A stretch of 13,662 bases of DNA. It comes from Pseudomonas sp. GTDB taxonomy: Bacteria; Pseudomonadota; Gammaproteobacteria; Pseudomonadales; Pseudomonadaceae. The stretch spans positions 1 to 13,662 of the forward strand of contig NZ_JASLAW010000152.1 of NCBI RefSeq assembly GCF_030147005.1, in the 5' to 3' direction. Shown here piece by piece: positions 6,562 through 13,642 of the stretch. Position 1 is the first letter of the stretch, and each line of letters opens with the position of its first letter. Both the position numbers and the translations under genes were made by a program. The notes under the pieces were generated by a model that saw only the letters and a list, made by a program, of their open reading frames with translations, did not search any database and was not told the DNA's origin.

Positions 6562-7306
6562 AAGCGAGAGCATTGCGATCGATATAGACGACGAGCAGAT
6601 GAGCGGGACGTTCCTGAGCCCCAAATCCAAAGTGCCCGGCGTGTTGTTCGTGCACGGCTGGGGCGGTAGCCAGGAGCGCGACCTGGAACGGGCCAAAGGC
6701 ATCGCGGGGCTCGGTTGCGTGTGTCTGACCTTTGACCTTCGCGGCCATGCCGGCACGGGTATTCCGCTGTCCCGCGTGACCCGTGAAGACAACCTGCGCG
6801 ACCTGTTGGCCGCCTACGACCGGCTGCTGGCCCACCCGGCGATCGACACCTCGGCGGTGGCGGTGGTGGGCACCAGCTATGGGGGTTACCTGGCGGCCAT
6901 CCTCACCTCACTGCGCCCGGTGCGCTGGCTGGCGTTGCGTGTGCCTGCGCTGTACCGCGATCAGGAATGGCTCAAGCCCAAGCGTGACTTGGATAAAGCC
7001 GACTTGATGGATTACCGCAGCACGCTTGTTCATGCCGAAACCAATCGTGCCTTGCATGCCTGCGCGAAATTTACCGGGGACGTACTGATCGTCGAATCGG
7101 AAACCGACGACCACGTGCCCCACGCCACCATCATGAGTTACCGCGCGGCGTGCCAGCAGACCCACTCCCTGACCCACCGCATCATCGACGGCGCCGACCA
7201 TTCGTTGAGCGATCCGGTGTCGCAACAGGCCTACACCTCGATCCTGGTGGACTGGATCACCGAAATGGTGGTGGGTGAGCGTTTGAGCATTATTCAGTCC
7301 CGCTGA
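6551..7306 (+). CDS. Alpha/beta hydrolase
   Basis: A 251-residue serine hydrolase of the alpha/beta fold, resembling dienelactone hydrolase or acyl-peptidase-like enzymes. The oxyanion region is VLFVHGWGGS (31-40) and the nucleophile elbow is VVGTSYGGYLAA (105-116) with Ser109. The acid is Asp186 or Asp187 in ESETDDHVP, and the catalytic His is His217 in IDGADHSLSD. No signal peptide is present, so it is probably cytoplasmic. The substrate is unknown. The ATG lies inside the DUF3182 coding region (ATGACGGCTAG contains this start and that stop) and has only a poor Shine-Dalgarno, which suggests translational coupling. It converges on ybhN with a 4-nt gap. Confidence 0.88.
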   Translation: MTARSESIAIDIDDEQMSGTFLSPKSKVPGVLFVHGWGGSQERDLERAKGIAGLGCVCLTFDLRGHAGTGIPLSRVTREDNLRDLLAAYDRLLAHPAIDTSAVAVVGTSYGGYLAAILTSLRPVRWLALRVPALYRDQEWLKPKRDLDKADLMDYRSTLVHAETNRALHACAKFTGDVLIVESETDDHVPHATIMSYRAACQQTHSLTHRIIDGADHSLSDPVSQQAYTSILVDWITEMVVGERLSIIQSR

Positions 7307-7335
7307 AGCGCTAAGCGGGTGTTTTCTTCACCCGC
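7299..7335. terminator. Overlapping alternative hairpins between convergent operons
   Basis: CCCGCT (7299-7304) pairs with AGCGGG (7314-7319) and is followed on the plus strand by the T-rich TGTTTTCTT, a plausible terminator for the DUF3182-hydrolase unit. The second arm is shared with another perfect hairpin, GCGGGTG (7315-7321) with CACCCGC (7329-7335), 7 bp with a 7-nt loop, inside the ybhN 3' end. The two cannot form at once. Only four bases separate the stop codons of the converging genes. Confidence 0.45.
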
Positions 7336-8267
7336 AACGCCTTGGCCTTCGCTTCCACCCCCAAATACATCACCAGCGCGATCAACAGCGGGCAAATAAA
7401 GTAGATCGCCCGATAGGCAATCAACCCGGCCAGCAAACTGCCGCGTGACGCCTCATGCTGCAGCAGCCCGATAAACACCGCTTCCAGCACGCCGAGCCCG
7501 GCGGGAATATGCGTGAGCACACCGGCAATTGCGCTGATCAGCAGCACCCCCAGCACCAGCGGATAATCCAGTTTCGAGGGCAACAGCGTGAAAATCACCG
7601 CCGCCATCAGCGACCAGTTCAACGCGCCCAGCAGCAACTGCAAACACGCCATGCGCAGCGACGGCAGGTTGATTTCCATGCCGCGAATCGTCCACGCACG
7701 CTTTTTCGAAAACTGGCAGGCGACCAGGTAGCCCAGGCTGGCCAGCACCAGCAGCGCGCCGATACCTTGCAGTGCCGTGGTGCTGACCTTCCAGCCCGGA
7801 GGCATGGCGACCAGGCCGCTGCTGAAAATCACGCCCGAGATCGCCATATAGCCGAACCAGTTGGTCGCCAGGCTCAGCCCCAGAATCTTGGCGATATTGC
7901 CGGTGCTCACCCCCAGCCGCGAGTACAGCCGATAACGCATCGCAATGCCGCCAACCCATGCGCTCAGGTTGAGGTTGAACGCGTAGCTGATGATGCCCAC
8001 CGGCAGGATCTGCTTCCAGCGTAGCGGCTGGCGGATGTAAGTGCGGCCGATCAGGTCGAAACAGGCGTAGACGATAAAGCTGCACACCGTCAGTGCGCTG
8101 GCGATCAGCAACGTGCGCACTTTGAATTCGCTCAGGGTTTGCAGCACTTCGCTCCAGTCGATGCGCCGAGCGAGCAGGGTGAAGAGCACGATCAACAGCA
8201 GGAAGAACGCGATGGTCAGCGGTTTCTTCCAGCGCTTGAGCCGGGAGCCGTTTTTTTCAGACGTCAT
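7311..8267 (-). CDS. ybhN: YbhN/UPF0104 family inner-membrane protein
   Basis: A 318-residue polytopic membrane protein, the same length as E. coli YbhN and closely similar to it. The family is related to the flippase (LPG_synthase_TM) domain of MprF, so a role in moving a phospholipid across the inner membrane is a reasonable inference but not shown here. TM1 is about 17-35, with about seven further hydrophobic segments. Conserved motifs are NLNLSAWVGG followed by MRYRLYSRLG (98-119) and GVLTHIPAGLGVLEAVF (249-265). The chosen ATG at 8267 begins MTSEKNGSRL with a weak GAGAG 8 nt upstream; a TTG at 8282 is less likely. It overlaps the end of clsB by 11 nt, making it the last gene of the leftward operon. 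Confidence 0.92.
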   Translation of the reverse strand: MTSEKNGSRLKRWKKPLTIAFFLLLIVLFTLLARRIDWSEVLQTLSEFKVRTLLIASALTVCSFIVYACFDLIGRTYIRQPLRWKQILPVGIISYAFNLNLSAWVGGIAMRYRLYSRLGVSTGNIAKILGLSLATNWFGYMAISGVIFSSGLVAMPPGWKVSTTALQGIGALLVLASLGYLVACQFSKKRAWTIRGMEINLPSLRMACLQLLLGALNWSLMAAVIFTLLPSKLDYPLVLGVLLISAIAGVLTHIPAGLGVLEAVFIGLLQHEASRGSLLAGLIAYRAIYFICPLLIALVMYLGVEAKAKALRVKKTPA

Positions 8268-9519
8268 GGGCCGGACTCTCAATGGGTTTTAAACGCGGTT
8301 TGTGCGCGGGCAGCCAGCCGGTGAGGGCGGGGAAGTGGCGCATCACATGAAACACCAGGAAGCCCACGGTCAACCGCCATAGCCACAGGCGTGGCTTGCG
8401 CTTTTCCGGCATGGTCTGGCAGTGATTCCTGGCCAGTGCTTCGAGGCTCTCGTACAACTGCTGATTGAATGCCCGGTCGCGAATCAGCACATTGGCTTCG
8501 AGGTTCAATGCCAGGCTCAACGGGTCCAGGTTGCTTGAGCCGACGGTGCTCCAGTCGTCGTCCACCAATGCCACCTTGCCGTGCAGCGGGCGCTGGCAGT
8601 ATTCATGAATGACCACGCCGTCCTTGAGCAGGTAGTCGTAGAGCATGCGCGCCGCCAGCTTGGCGAGCAGCACATCCGGCTGGCCCTGCATGATCAGCTG
8701 GACGTGCACGCCACGGCGCGCGGCGTTGCGGATTTCGCGCAGCAGGCGGTAGCCGGGGAAGAAATACGCGTTGGCGATCACGGCGCGCGTACGGGCTTTG
8801 CTCAAGGCGTCGATATAGGCCTCTTCGATGTCATCGCGATGCTGCACGTTGTCGCGATAAATCAAGCGTACCAAGCCGTTTTGGTCAGACGTTGCCCCCA
8901 GTGCAGGGCGGTGCTGGCGCCGCCGCCATCCGCGCCGGGTGCGCACCTGACGACCGCTTTGCGCCAGGGCGAAATGGTGCAGGTCGGTCACCGCCGGGCC
9001 GACAATTTGCACCGCATAGTCCTGCTTGGCTTCAGGGCCGAAGTCGCCCAGATGGTCGGCGGAAAAATTGATGCCGCCGATAAAGGCCACCTCGGCATCC
9101 ACCACGACGATCTTGCGGTGCAGCCGGCGAAACCAGTTGGTGCGAATGCCCAGCACCTTCGAGGCCGGATCGAACATCTGCACCGCAACTCCGGCTTCGG
9201 CCAGCTCGCGTAAGAATGAGGGGCTCAATTCGCCGCAACCAAAGCCGTCAAGGCTGGCCACCACTTTCACCCCGCGCTGCGCGGCTTCGATCAAGATGCC
9301 CTTGAGTTCAAAGCCGACCTTGTCTTCGAAGAGGATAAAGGTTTCCAGCAGGATCTCGCGCTGTGCCGCGCGCATGGCCTCGAACACCCTGGGAAAGTAA
9401 GCCTCGCCATTTTCCAGCAACTCGATGCGGTTGCCGCTCTGCCAGCCGTAGTCAAGGTCACGTGCCTTGGCATCATCCGGCGGCTGGTCGGTGGCGATAT
9501 GTTCTACAGCAACGTTCAT
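8257..9519 (-). CDS. clsB: Cardiolipin synthase B (phospholipase D family)
   Basis: ClsB forms cardiolipin by phosphatidyl transfer at the inner membrane. The 420-residue protein carries two PLD (HKD) motifs: HRKIVVVD (H134, K136, D141) and HGKVALVD (H313, K315, D320), followed by GSSNLDPLSLALNLEANV. Landmarks shared with E. coli ClsB (YbhO, 413 aa) are LLENGEAYFPRVF, GPEAKQDYAV, RDNVQHRDDIE, NAYFFPGYRLL and the C-terminal HFPALTGWLPAHKPRL. It has about 22 more N-terminal residues than the E. coli protein and lacks the paired N-terminal helices of ClsA. A basic, hydrophobic C-terminal segment (about 375-400) could attach it to the membrane. Its ATG overlaps the ybhP stop as ATGA (9516-9519). 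Confidence 0.95.
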   Translation of the reverse strand: MNVAVEHIATDQPPDDAKARDLDYGWQSGNRIELLENGEAYFPRVFEAMRAAQREILLETFILFEDKVGFELKGILIEAAQRGVKVVASLDGFGCGELSPSFLRELAEAGVAVQMFDPASKVLGIRTNWFRRLHRKIVVVDAEVAFIGGINFSADHLGDFGPEAKQDYAVQIVGPAVTDLHHFALAQSGRQVRTRRGWRRRQHRPALGATSDQNGLVRLIYRDNVQHRDDIEEAYIDALSKARTRAVIANAYFFPGYRLLREIRNAARRGVHVQLIMQGQPDVLLAKLAARMLYDYLLKDGVVIHEYCQRPLHGKVALVDDDWSTVGSSNLDPLSLALNLEANVLIRDRAFNQQLYESLEALARNHCQTMPEKRKPRLWLWRLTVGFLVFHVMRHFPALTGWLPAHKPRLKPIESPAHDV

Positions 9520-10292
9520 AGCTCAATCTCCACCGACAGCGGCACATGGTCAGACAAATGGGACCAGGGGCGCGAGGTCAGCACGCGGGGGTTATGCACC
9601 TTCAGGTTGCGCACGTAAATGCGGTCCAGCGGCAACAGCGGCAGGCGCGCCGGAAACGTGCGCGCGGGTTTGCCCTGGGTTTGGACGAAAACTTCCTGAA
9701 GGCCGCTCTGGCTGAGGTCGGCGCGCTGGCGCCAGTCGTTGAAATCGCCGGCGACCACCACGGGCGCGTCGGCCGGAATCTCGCTGATGCGCTGTTCCAG
9801 CAGGCGCAATTGCTGCTGGCGATGCACTTCACGCAAGCCCAGGTGGATGCAGATCGCATGCACCTCCTGCCCACTGCCCGGCAGGCGCAGCACGCAATGC
9901 AACAGGCCGCGGTTTTCGTGGCCGCTCTGGGAGATGTCGAGGTTGTCGTAACTGACGATCTGGAATTTGGACAGCAACGCGTTGCCGTGGTCGCCGTGGG
10001 GGTAGACCGCGTTACGCCCGTAGGCGAACTGCGGCCAGATGCTGTCGGCCAGGAATTCGTATTGCGGCATCTTCGGCCAGTCGTTGTAGCGCTGGGGATG
10101 GCGCTCGTGGGTGCCGTGGATTTCCTGGAGGAACACCATGTCGGCGCCGACGCTGCGCACCGCTTCGCGCAGTTCGGGCAGGATGAAACGCCGATTCAAG
10201 GCGGTGAAGCCCTTGTGGATATTTACTGTCAGCACGGTGAAGCGAGTGATGGGTGTGGTGGGTGTGATAGGAATCAACTCCGGCTGTGTCAT
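9516..10292 (-). CDS. ybhP: Endonuclease/exonuclease/phosphatase family protein YbhP
   Basis: A 258-residue EEP-fold (DNase I-like) metal-dependent phosphodiesterase, similar to E. coli YbhP (253 aa). The family's active-site residues are all present: N24 in VLTVNIHKGF, E57 in MVFLQEIHG, H150 in ICIHLGL, D183 and N185 in VVAGDFNDW, D223 in LDRIYV, and D248-H249 in SDHVPLSVEI. The substrate is unknown. Members of this fold also cleave phospholipids and phosphoinositides, and the position beside clsB favours a lipid-linked substrate over DNA (inference). There is no clear signal peptide. It has ATGA overlaps on both sides, with DUF72 upstream (10289-10292) and clsB downstream. Confidence 0.9.
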   Translation of the reverse strand: MTQPELIPITPTTPITRFTVLTVNIHKGFTALNRRFILPELREAVRSVGADMVFLQEIHGTHERHPQRYNDWPKMPQYEFLADSIWPQFAYGRNAVYPHGDHGNALLSKFQIVSYDNLDISQSGHENRGLLHCVLRLPGSGQEVHAICIHLGLREVHRQQQLRLLEQRISEIPADAPVVVAGDFNDWRQRADLSQSGLQEVFVQTQGKPARTFPARLPLLPLDRIYVRNLKVHNPRVLTSRPWSHLSDHVPLSVEIEL

Positions 10293-11215
10293 GCGAGTAC
10301 CCCAGGTTCCGGCAATCGCCCCGGCTCTGTCGCCAAGTGCTCGTCCAGACCGAAGCGTTGCAACAATTGGCGAGCATCGAAAGGCGCGCGCACCTTGATG
10401 TCGTTGTCGAAAAAGCAGAACACGTCGCGCTGTTTGCGCGCACGTGGCTTGTGTTTTGGGTCGATCAAATGTGCATCCGTCGGCTGTTTGCCGTGACGCC
10501 AGCGCTCAATACGGTCGCCCCAGCGCTTGAGGGCCTCGTCGGTATAGCCACTGGCGTACAACTGCTTGTCGCCGTGCAAACGCAGGTACATAAAGTTGGC
10601 GGTGACGTCTTCGGCATACGGCCACTTGCCGGCGGTGTCCGCCACCACCAGGGCGACGCCGTATTTATCCAACAGCTGCACGAACTCAGGCACCGCAAAA
10701 CTCTGATGGCGAATTTCCACCGCATGGCGCAAGGGCTGCTTGCGGTAGGCTTTCATGCTCGCCTTGCCGTTCAGCCGTGGTTCGTGCTGATGGGCGAGGG
10801 CGGCGGCCTGCTGGGTGTCGGTGGGCAGGTCGGCGAGGAAAGCTTCGAACAGCGGCGGGTCGAACTTGAAGCTGGGCGGGAACTGCCAAAGGATCGGCCC
10901 GAGCTTTTCTTTGAGTTCCAGTACCCCGGAGGCGAAGAAATTCGCCATCGGCTTGTGCACGTCCCGCAGGCGCAGAATGTGGGTGATATAGCGCGGCGCC
11001 TTGACGCTGAACATGAACCCCTCGGGTGTGTCGGCATACCACTCGGCGTAGCGCTTGGGCGTTTGCAGCGCGTAGAACGAACCGTTGATTTCGATACCGT
11101 TGACGGCGCGTGACGCAAACTGCAACTCGCGTTTCTGGGTCAAGCCTTCGGGGTAGAAATCTCCCCGCCAGGGCGTGTAGCGCCAGCCGGAAATGCCGAT
11201 ATGTATCGCCGCCAT
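10289..11215 (-). CDS. DUF72 (YecE-like) family protein
   Basis: A 308-residue soluble protein of the DUF72 family, which has a TIM-barrel fold and no established reaction. Family landmarks in order: IHIGISGWRYTPWRGDFYP (4-22), GIEINGSFYALQTP (40-53), FMFSVKAPRYITH (67-79), ILWQFPPSFKF (108-118), HAVEIRHQSF (164-173), ALVVADT (188-194), MYLRLHG (209-215) and the C-terminal VFCFFDND (265-272). It heads the leftward operon; the ATG at 11215 has GGGAG 5 nt upstream, and its stop overlaps the ybhP start as ATGA. In E. coli the DUF72 gene yecE lies apart from the ybh genes, so its place here implies a link to the lipid operon. Confidence 0.9.
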   Translation of the reverse strand: MAAIHIGISGWRYTPWRGDFYPEGLTQKRELQFASRAVNGIEINGSFYALQTPKRYAEWYADTPEGFMFSVKAPRYITHILRLRDVHKPMANFFASGVLELKEKLGPILWQFPPSFKFDPPLFEAFLADLPTDTQQAAALAHQHEPRLNGKASMKAYRKQPLRHAVEIRHQSFAVPEFVQLLDKYGVALVVADTAGKWPYAEDVTANFMYLRLHGDKQLYASGYTDEALKRWGDRIERWRHGKQPTDAHLIDPKHKPRARKQRDVFCFFDNDIKVRAPFDARQLLQRFGLDEHLATEPGRLPEPGVLA

Positions 11216-11271
11216 GCTTACTCCCGTTGATCTAGGGTCGATTGACCTGCGTTTTGGGATGACTGCGATCT

Positions 11272-11300
11272 TTGGCCGAAAGTTTCCACATTCCTACAAG
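11272..11300 (+). promoter_or_regulatory. Possible promoter of the MscS-like channel gene
   Basis: TTGGCC (11272-11277) and TACAAG (11295-11300) are 17 bp apart, each matching the sigma-70 hexamers at 4 of 6 positions. They lie in the 188-bp interval shared with the leftward DUF72 operon and would leave a leader of nearly 100 nt before the TTG start at 11404. I found no convincing promoter for the leftward operon. A GGTCGATTGACC inverted repeat (11236-11247) lies between the two genes. Confidence 0.28.
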
Positions 11301-11403
11301 CGGTAGAGCGTCCAGACGTGAAAGAGCAGAGGGTGAGCCAGGGGAACGATCACGGCTCAAACCCGTCAGTTCCTTACAGACCCCCCTGAAGGAGCCCGGT
11401 GTT

Positions 11404-13479
11404 TTGCTGAATTTAAAGACTGCATTACTGCTCGGCGCGTTGCTGTTGTGCGGCAACGGCGCACTGCAAGCCGCGGCCACCGCGCCTGAACCTGAAGCCC
11501 CGGCCAAGCCGGAATTGCTGGTCGAAGGTGGCCTTCTGGGGGCCATCAGTTCCAGCATCGATGATGTGCAGCAGAAGCTGGACCTCAACCAGAACTTCAT
11601 CGACGAATGGCGCCTGCGTGCCGACCGGGCCGGTAAAGAAGTCGGGCGCCTGGTTGACCAGACGGCGGCGCGTTCGCCCTGGAGCGTGGCCGGCGATTTC
11701 CTGTTGCTGTCCGCCGTGTGGATCGGCGCCTTTGCAGTGCTGACGCTACTGGGCCGCTTTATCGTCCGGCGCTTGAGCGTGCGCGGGTTTTTCCAGCGCC
11801 GGGGGCGCCTGCTGGCGTTGCTGGGGTACGTCGTGCCCTACACCCTCCCGGCGGTTATCTGCCTGCCGTTAACGCTGTATGTCAGCCACTTCTTAGCCAC
11901 CTCGGTGGGCCGTGCGCTGGCGCTGTGTTTTGCCTATGCCACCAGCAGCGGTATCTTCTCCACCTCGATGCTGTTGTGCGTCATCGTCATGTTCAACGTC
12001 GGCCACAAGCGCCCGGCGGTGCGGATGATTTGCGACTATTGTCCCAAGCCGTTGTTCCTGATCGGCTTCCTGGCCGCCCTCAGCGACGCGCTGACCAGTC
12101 CGCAGATCGCTCGTCAGCTCGGCGGCAATATCACCAGCAGTATCGCGGTGTTTACCGGCCTGTTTGCGACGGTGATCTTTGGCGTGCTGGTGGTGCGCCT
12201 GCGGCGTCCGGTCGCGCATTTGATTCGTAATCGACCGCTGGCCCAGCGGCTCAAGCAGCCGGCGTTGCAGCAATCATTGCGAATATTTTCCGGGCTCTGG
12301 TACTGGCCGATTCTGCTGATGGTGCTGGTGTCGGCGATCAACCTGATCGGTGCGGGCGACGACAACCAAAAGGCCCTGCGCTGTGCCTTGTTCACCACGA
12401 TCCTGCTGATCGGTACCGTGTTTCTCAGCACCGTGCTGCAACACCTGTTCAAGTCTCGCAGCCAAGTGGCGATCCAGCGGAGCAGCGCTTACAAAGAGCG
12501 GTTCCTCAGCCTGCTGCACGCGGTGTTGCGCATCGTTATGGCGGTCGCCTTTATCGAAATTCTCGGGCGTATATGGGGCGTGTCGTTGTTCGAGTTTGCC
12601 CAGCGCAACTCGATCGGCCGGGCGATCAGCGATTCTCTCAGCAGCATTGGTCTGATCCTGCTGATGACCTGGCTGTTCTGGGTGGTGCTCGATACGGCCA
12701 TCCAGGAAGCGTTGAAGCCGCCGGTGAACAAACGCTCCAGCCGTCAGCCCAGCACCCGCGTGAAAACCATCCTGCCGCTGTTGCGTAACGCAGTGAAAAT
12801 TATCCTGGTGGTGATTTGCGCAATCACCACCATGGCCAACCTGGGCATCAACGTCGCGCCGCTGCTGGCGGGTGCCGGTGTGGTCGGCCTGGCCATCGGT
12901 TTCGGCTCGCAGCAATTGGTGCAGGACGTGATCACCGGCCTGTTCATCATCATCGAAGACACCCTGTCGATCGGCGACTGGGTGGTGCTCGACTCCGGCC
13001 ATGCCGGCACTGTCGAAGGCCTGACCATCCGCACCCTGCGCCTGCGCGACGGCAAGGGCTTTGTGCATTCGGTGCCGTTCGGGCAGATCAAGGCCGTTAC
13101 CAACCAGTCGCGCCAGTTCGCTTACGCGTTTTTCTCGGTGCAGTTCACCTACGACACCGATGTGGATAAAGCCGTGGAGCTGATCCGCGAGGCTGGCCAG
13201 TCGATCCGCGACGACGTGTTCCTCAAGTACAACCTGCAAGGGCCGCTGGAGGTGTTTGGCGTCGACAAGATGGACCTCAACGGCGTTGTGCTGACGGCGC
13301 AGTTCCGCACTGTGTCGGGTGGGCAGTATGCGGTGAGTCGTGCGTTTAACCAGCGGTTGAAGAAGCTTGTGGATAACTGCGATGAGGTGCATTTCGCGCA
13401 GACTTATCCACAGCAGGTTTTGTTGCCCAAGCGGATGGAGCCTGAGGTGGCGATCACCGAGCAGCCGCGTACCGAGTGA
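11404..13479 (+). CDS. MscS-family mechanosensitive ion channel, large YbiO-like type
   Basis: A predicted 691-residue inner-membrane tension-gated channel of the large MscS subfamily, which protects against hypo-osmotic shock. It begins with a signal peptide (LNLKTALLLGALLLC, probable cleavage after ALQA near residue 23). A periplasmic coiled segment and about ten hydrophobic helices follow. The MscS core is APLLAGAGVVGLAIGFGSQQ (485-504), the pore helix, then LSIGDWVVLDSGHAGTVEGL (521-540) and FVHSVPFGQIKAVTNQSR (553-570), the beta domain, and a cytoplasmic tail. Overall layout is like E. coli YbiO (741 aa). I choose the TTG at 11404 because AAGGAG lies 9 nt upstream and the signal peptide starts there. 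The frame is open back to 11272 but contains no ATG or GTG and reads as non-protein sequence. Confidence 0.87.
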   Translation: MLNLKTALLLGALLLCGNGALQAAATAPEPEAPAKPELLVEGGLLGAISSSIDDVQQKLDLNQNFIDEWRLRADRAGKEVGRLVDQTAARSPWSVAGDFLLLSAVWIGAFAVLTLLGRFIVRRLSVRGFFQRRGRLLALLGYVVPYTLPAVICLPLTLYVSHFLATSVGRALALCFAYATSSGIFSTSMLLCVIVMFNVGHKRPAVRMICDYCPKPLFLIGFLAALSDALTSPQIARQLGGNITSSIAVFTGLFATVIFGVLVVRLRRPVAHLIRNRPLAQRLKQPALQQSLRIFSGLWYWPILLMVLVSAINLIGAGDDNQKALRCALFTTILLIGTVFLSTVLQHLFKSRSQVAIQRSSAYKERFLSLLHAVLRIVMAVAFIEILGRIWGVSLFEFAQRNSIGRAISDSLSSIGLILLMTWLFWVVLDTAIQEALKPPVNKRSSRQPSTRVKTILPLLRNAVKIILVVICAITTMANLGINVAPLLAGAGVVGLAIGFGSQQLVQDVITGLFIIIEDTLSIGDWVVLDSGHAGTVEGLTIRTLRLRDGKGFVHSVPFGQIKAVTNQSRQFAYAFFSVQFTYDTDVDKAVELIREAGQSIRDDVFLKYNLQGPLEVFGVDKMDLNGVVLTAQFRTVSGGQYAVSRAFNQRLKKLVDNCDEVHFAQTYPQQVLLPKRMEPEVAITEQPRTE

Positions 13480-13500
13480 TTGGTGTTGCCTGGGCCGACG

Positions 13501-13517
13501 CCTTCGCGGGCAAGCCC
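13501..13517. repeat. REP-like fragment
   Basis: CCTTCGCGGGCAAGCCC matches the left part of another common pseudomonad intergenic palindrome (TTCGCGGGCAAGCCCGCTC type). The right half is missing, so this looks like a decayed single copy of a different REP class from the neighbouring element. Confidence 0.5.
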
Positions 13518-13548
13518 TAATGCCAGTCAGTTAAGACAGAGCCGGTCC

Positions 13549-13642
13549 CTGTGGCGAGGGAGCTTGCTCCCGCTGGACTGCGTAGCAGTCCCATTTTTGG
13601 GGCCGCTTCGCGCCCCAACGGGAGCAAGCTCCCTCGCCACAG
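13549..13642. repeat. REPIN-like element: two inverted REP sequences with nested hairpins
   Basis: A perfect 24-bp inverted repeat (13549-13572 and 13619-13642) encloses a 46-nt centre. Each arm has a GTGG head and its own hairpin: GGGAGCTTGCTCCC at 13558-13571 and GGGAGCAAGCTCCC at 13620-13633. The centre holds two more: GGACTGC-GTA-GCAGTCC (13575-13591) and TTGGGGC...GCCCCAA (13597-13618). The whole can fold into a long stem closing a two-armed head. REPINs are non-autonomous repeats in pseudomonads moved by RAYT transposases; no RAYT gene is in the window. It lies 70 nt after the channel gene and could also act as its 3' transcript end. Confidence 0.88.

Noticed and set aside
5752..6792. 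A 346-codon leftward open frame over DUF3182 and the alpha/beta hydrolase
   Set aside because: It spans the overlap of two supported rightward genes and has shadow-type composition.
9546..10496. A 316-codon rightward open frame over ybhP and part of DUF72
   Set aside because: It crosses the junction of two convincing leftward genes and resembles no family.
11221..11300. A possible AlgU/sigma-E-type promoter for the DUF72 operon (leftward GGAAACTTT followed by TCATC)
   Set aside because: The -35 has an extra A compared with GGAACTT and the -10 does not match TCTGA or TCAAA, so I cannot support it.
12274..13392. A 372-codon leftward open frame opposite the channel gene
   Set aside because: It is a GC-rich shadow of a well-supported MscS-family gene, rich in His, Gln and Arg, without recognisable motifs.
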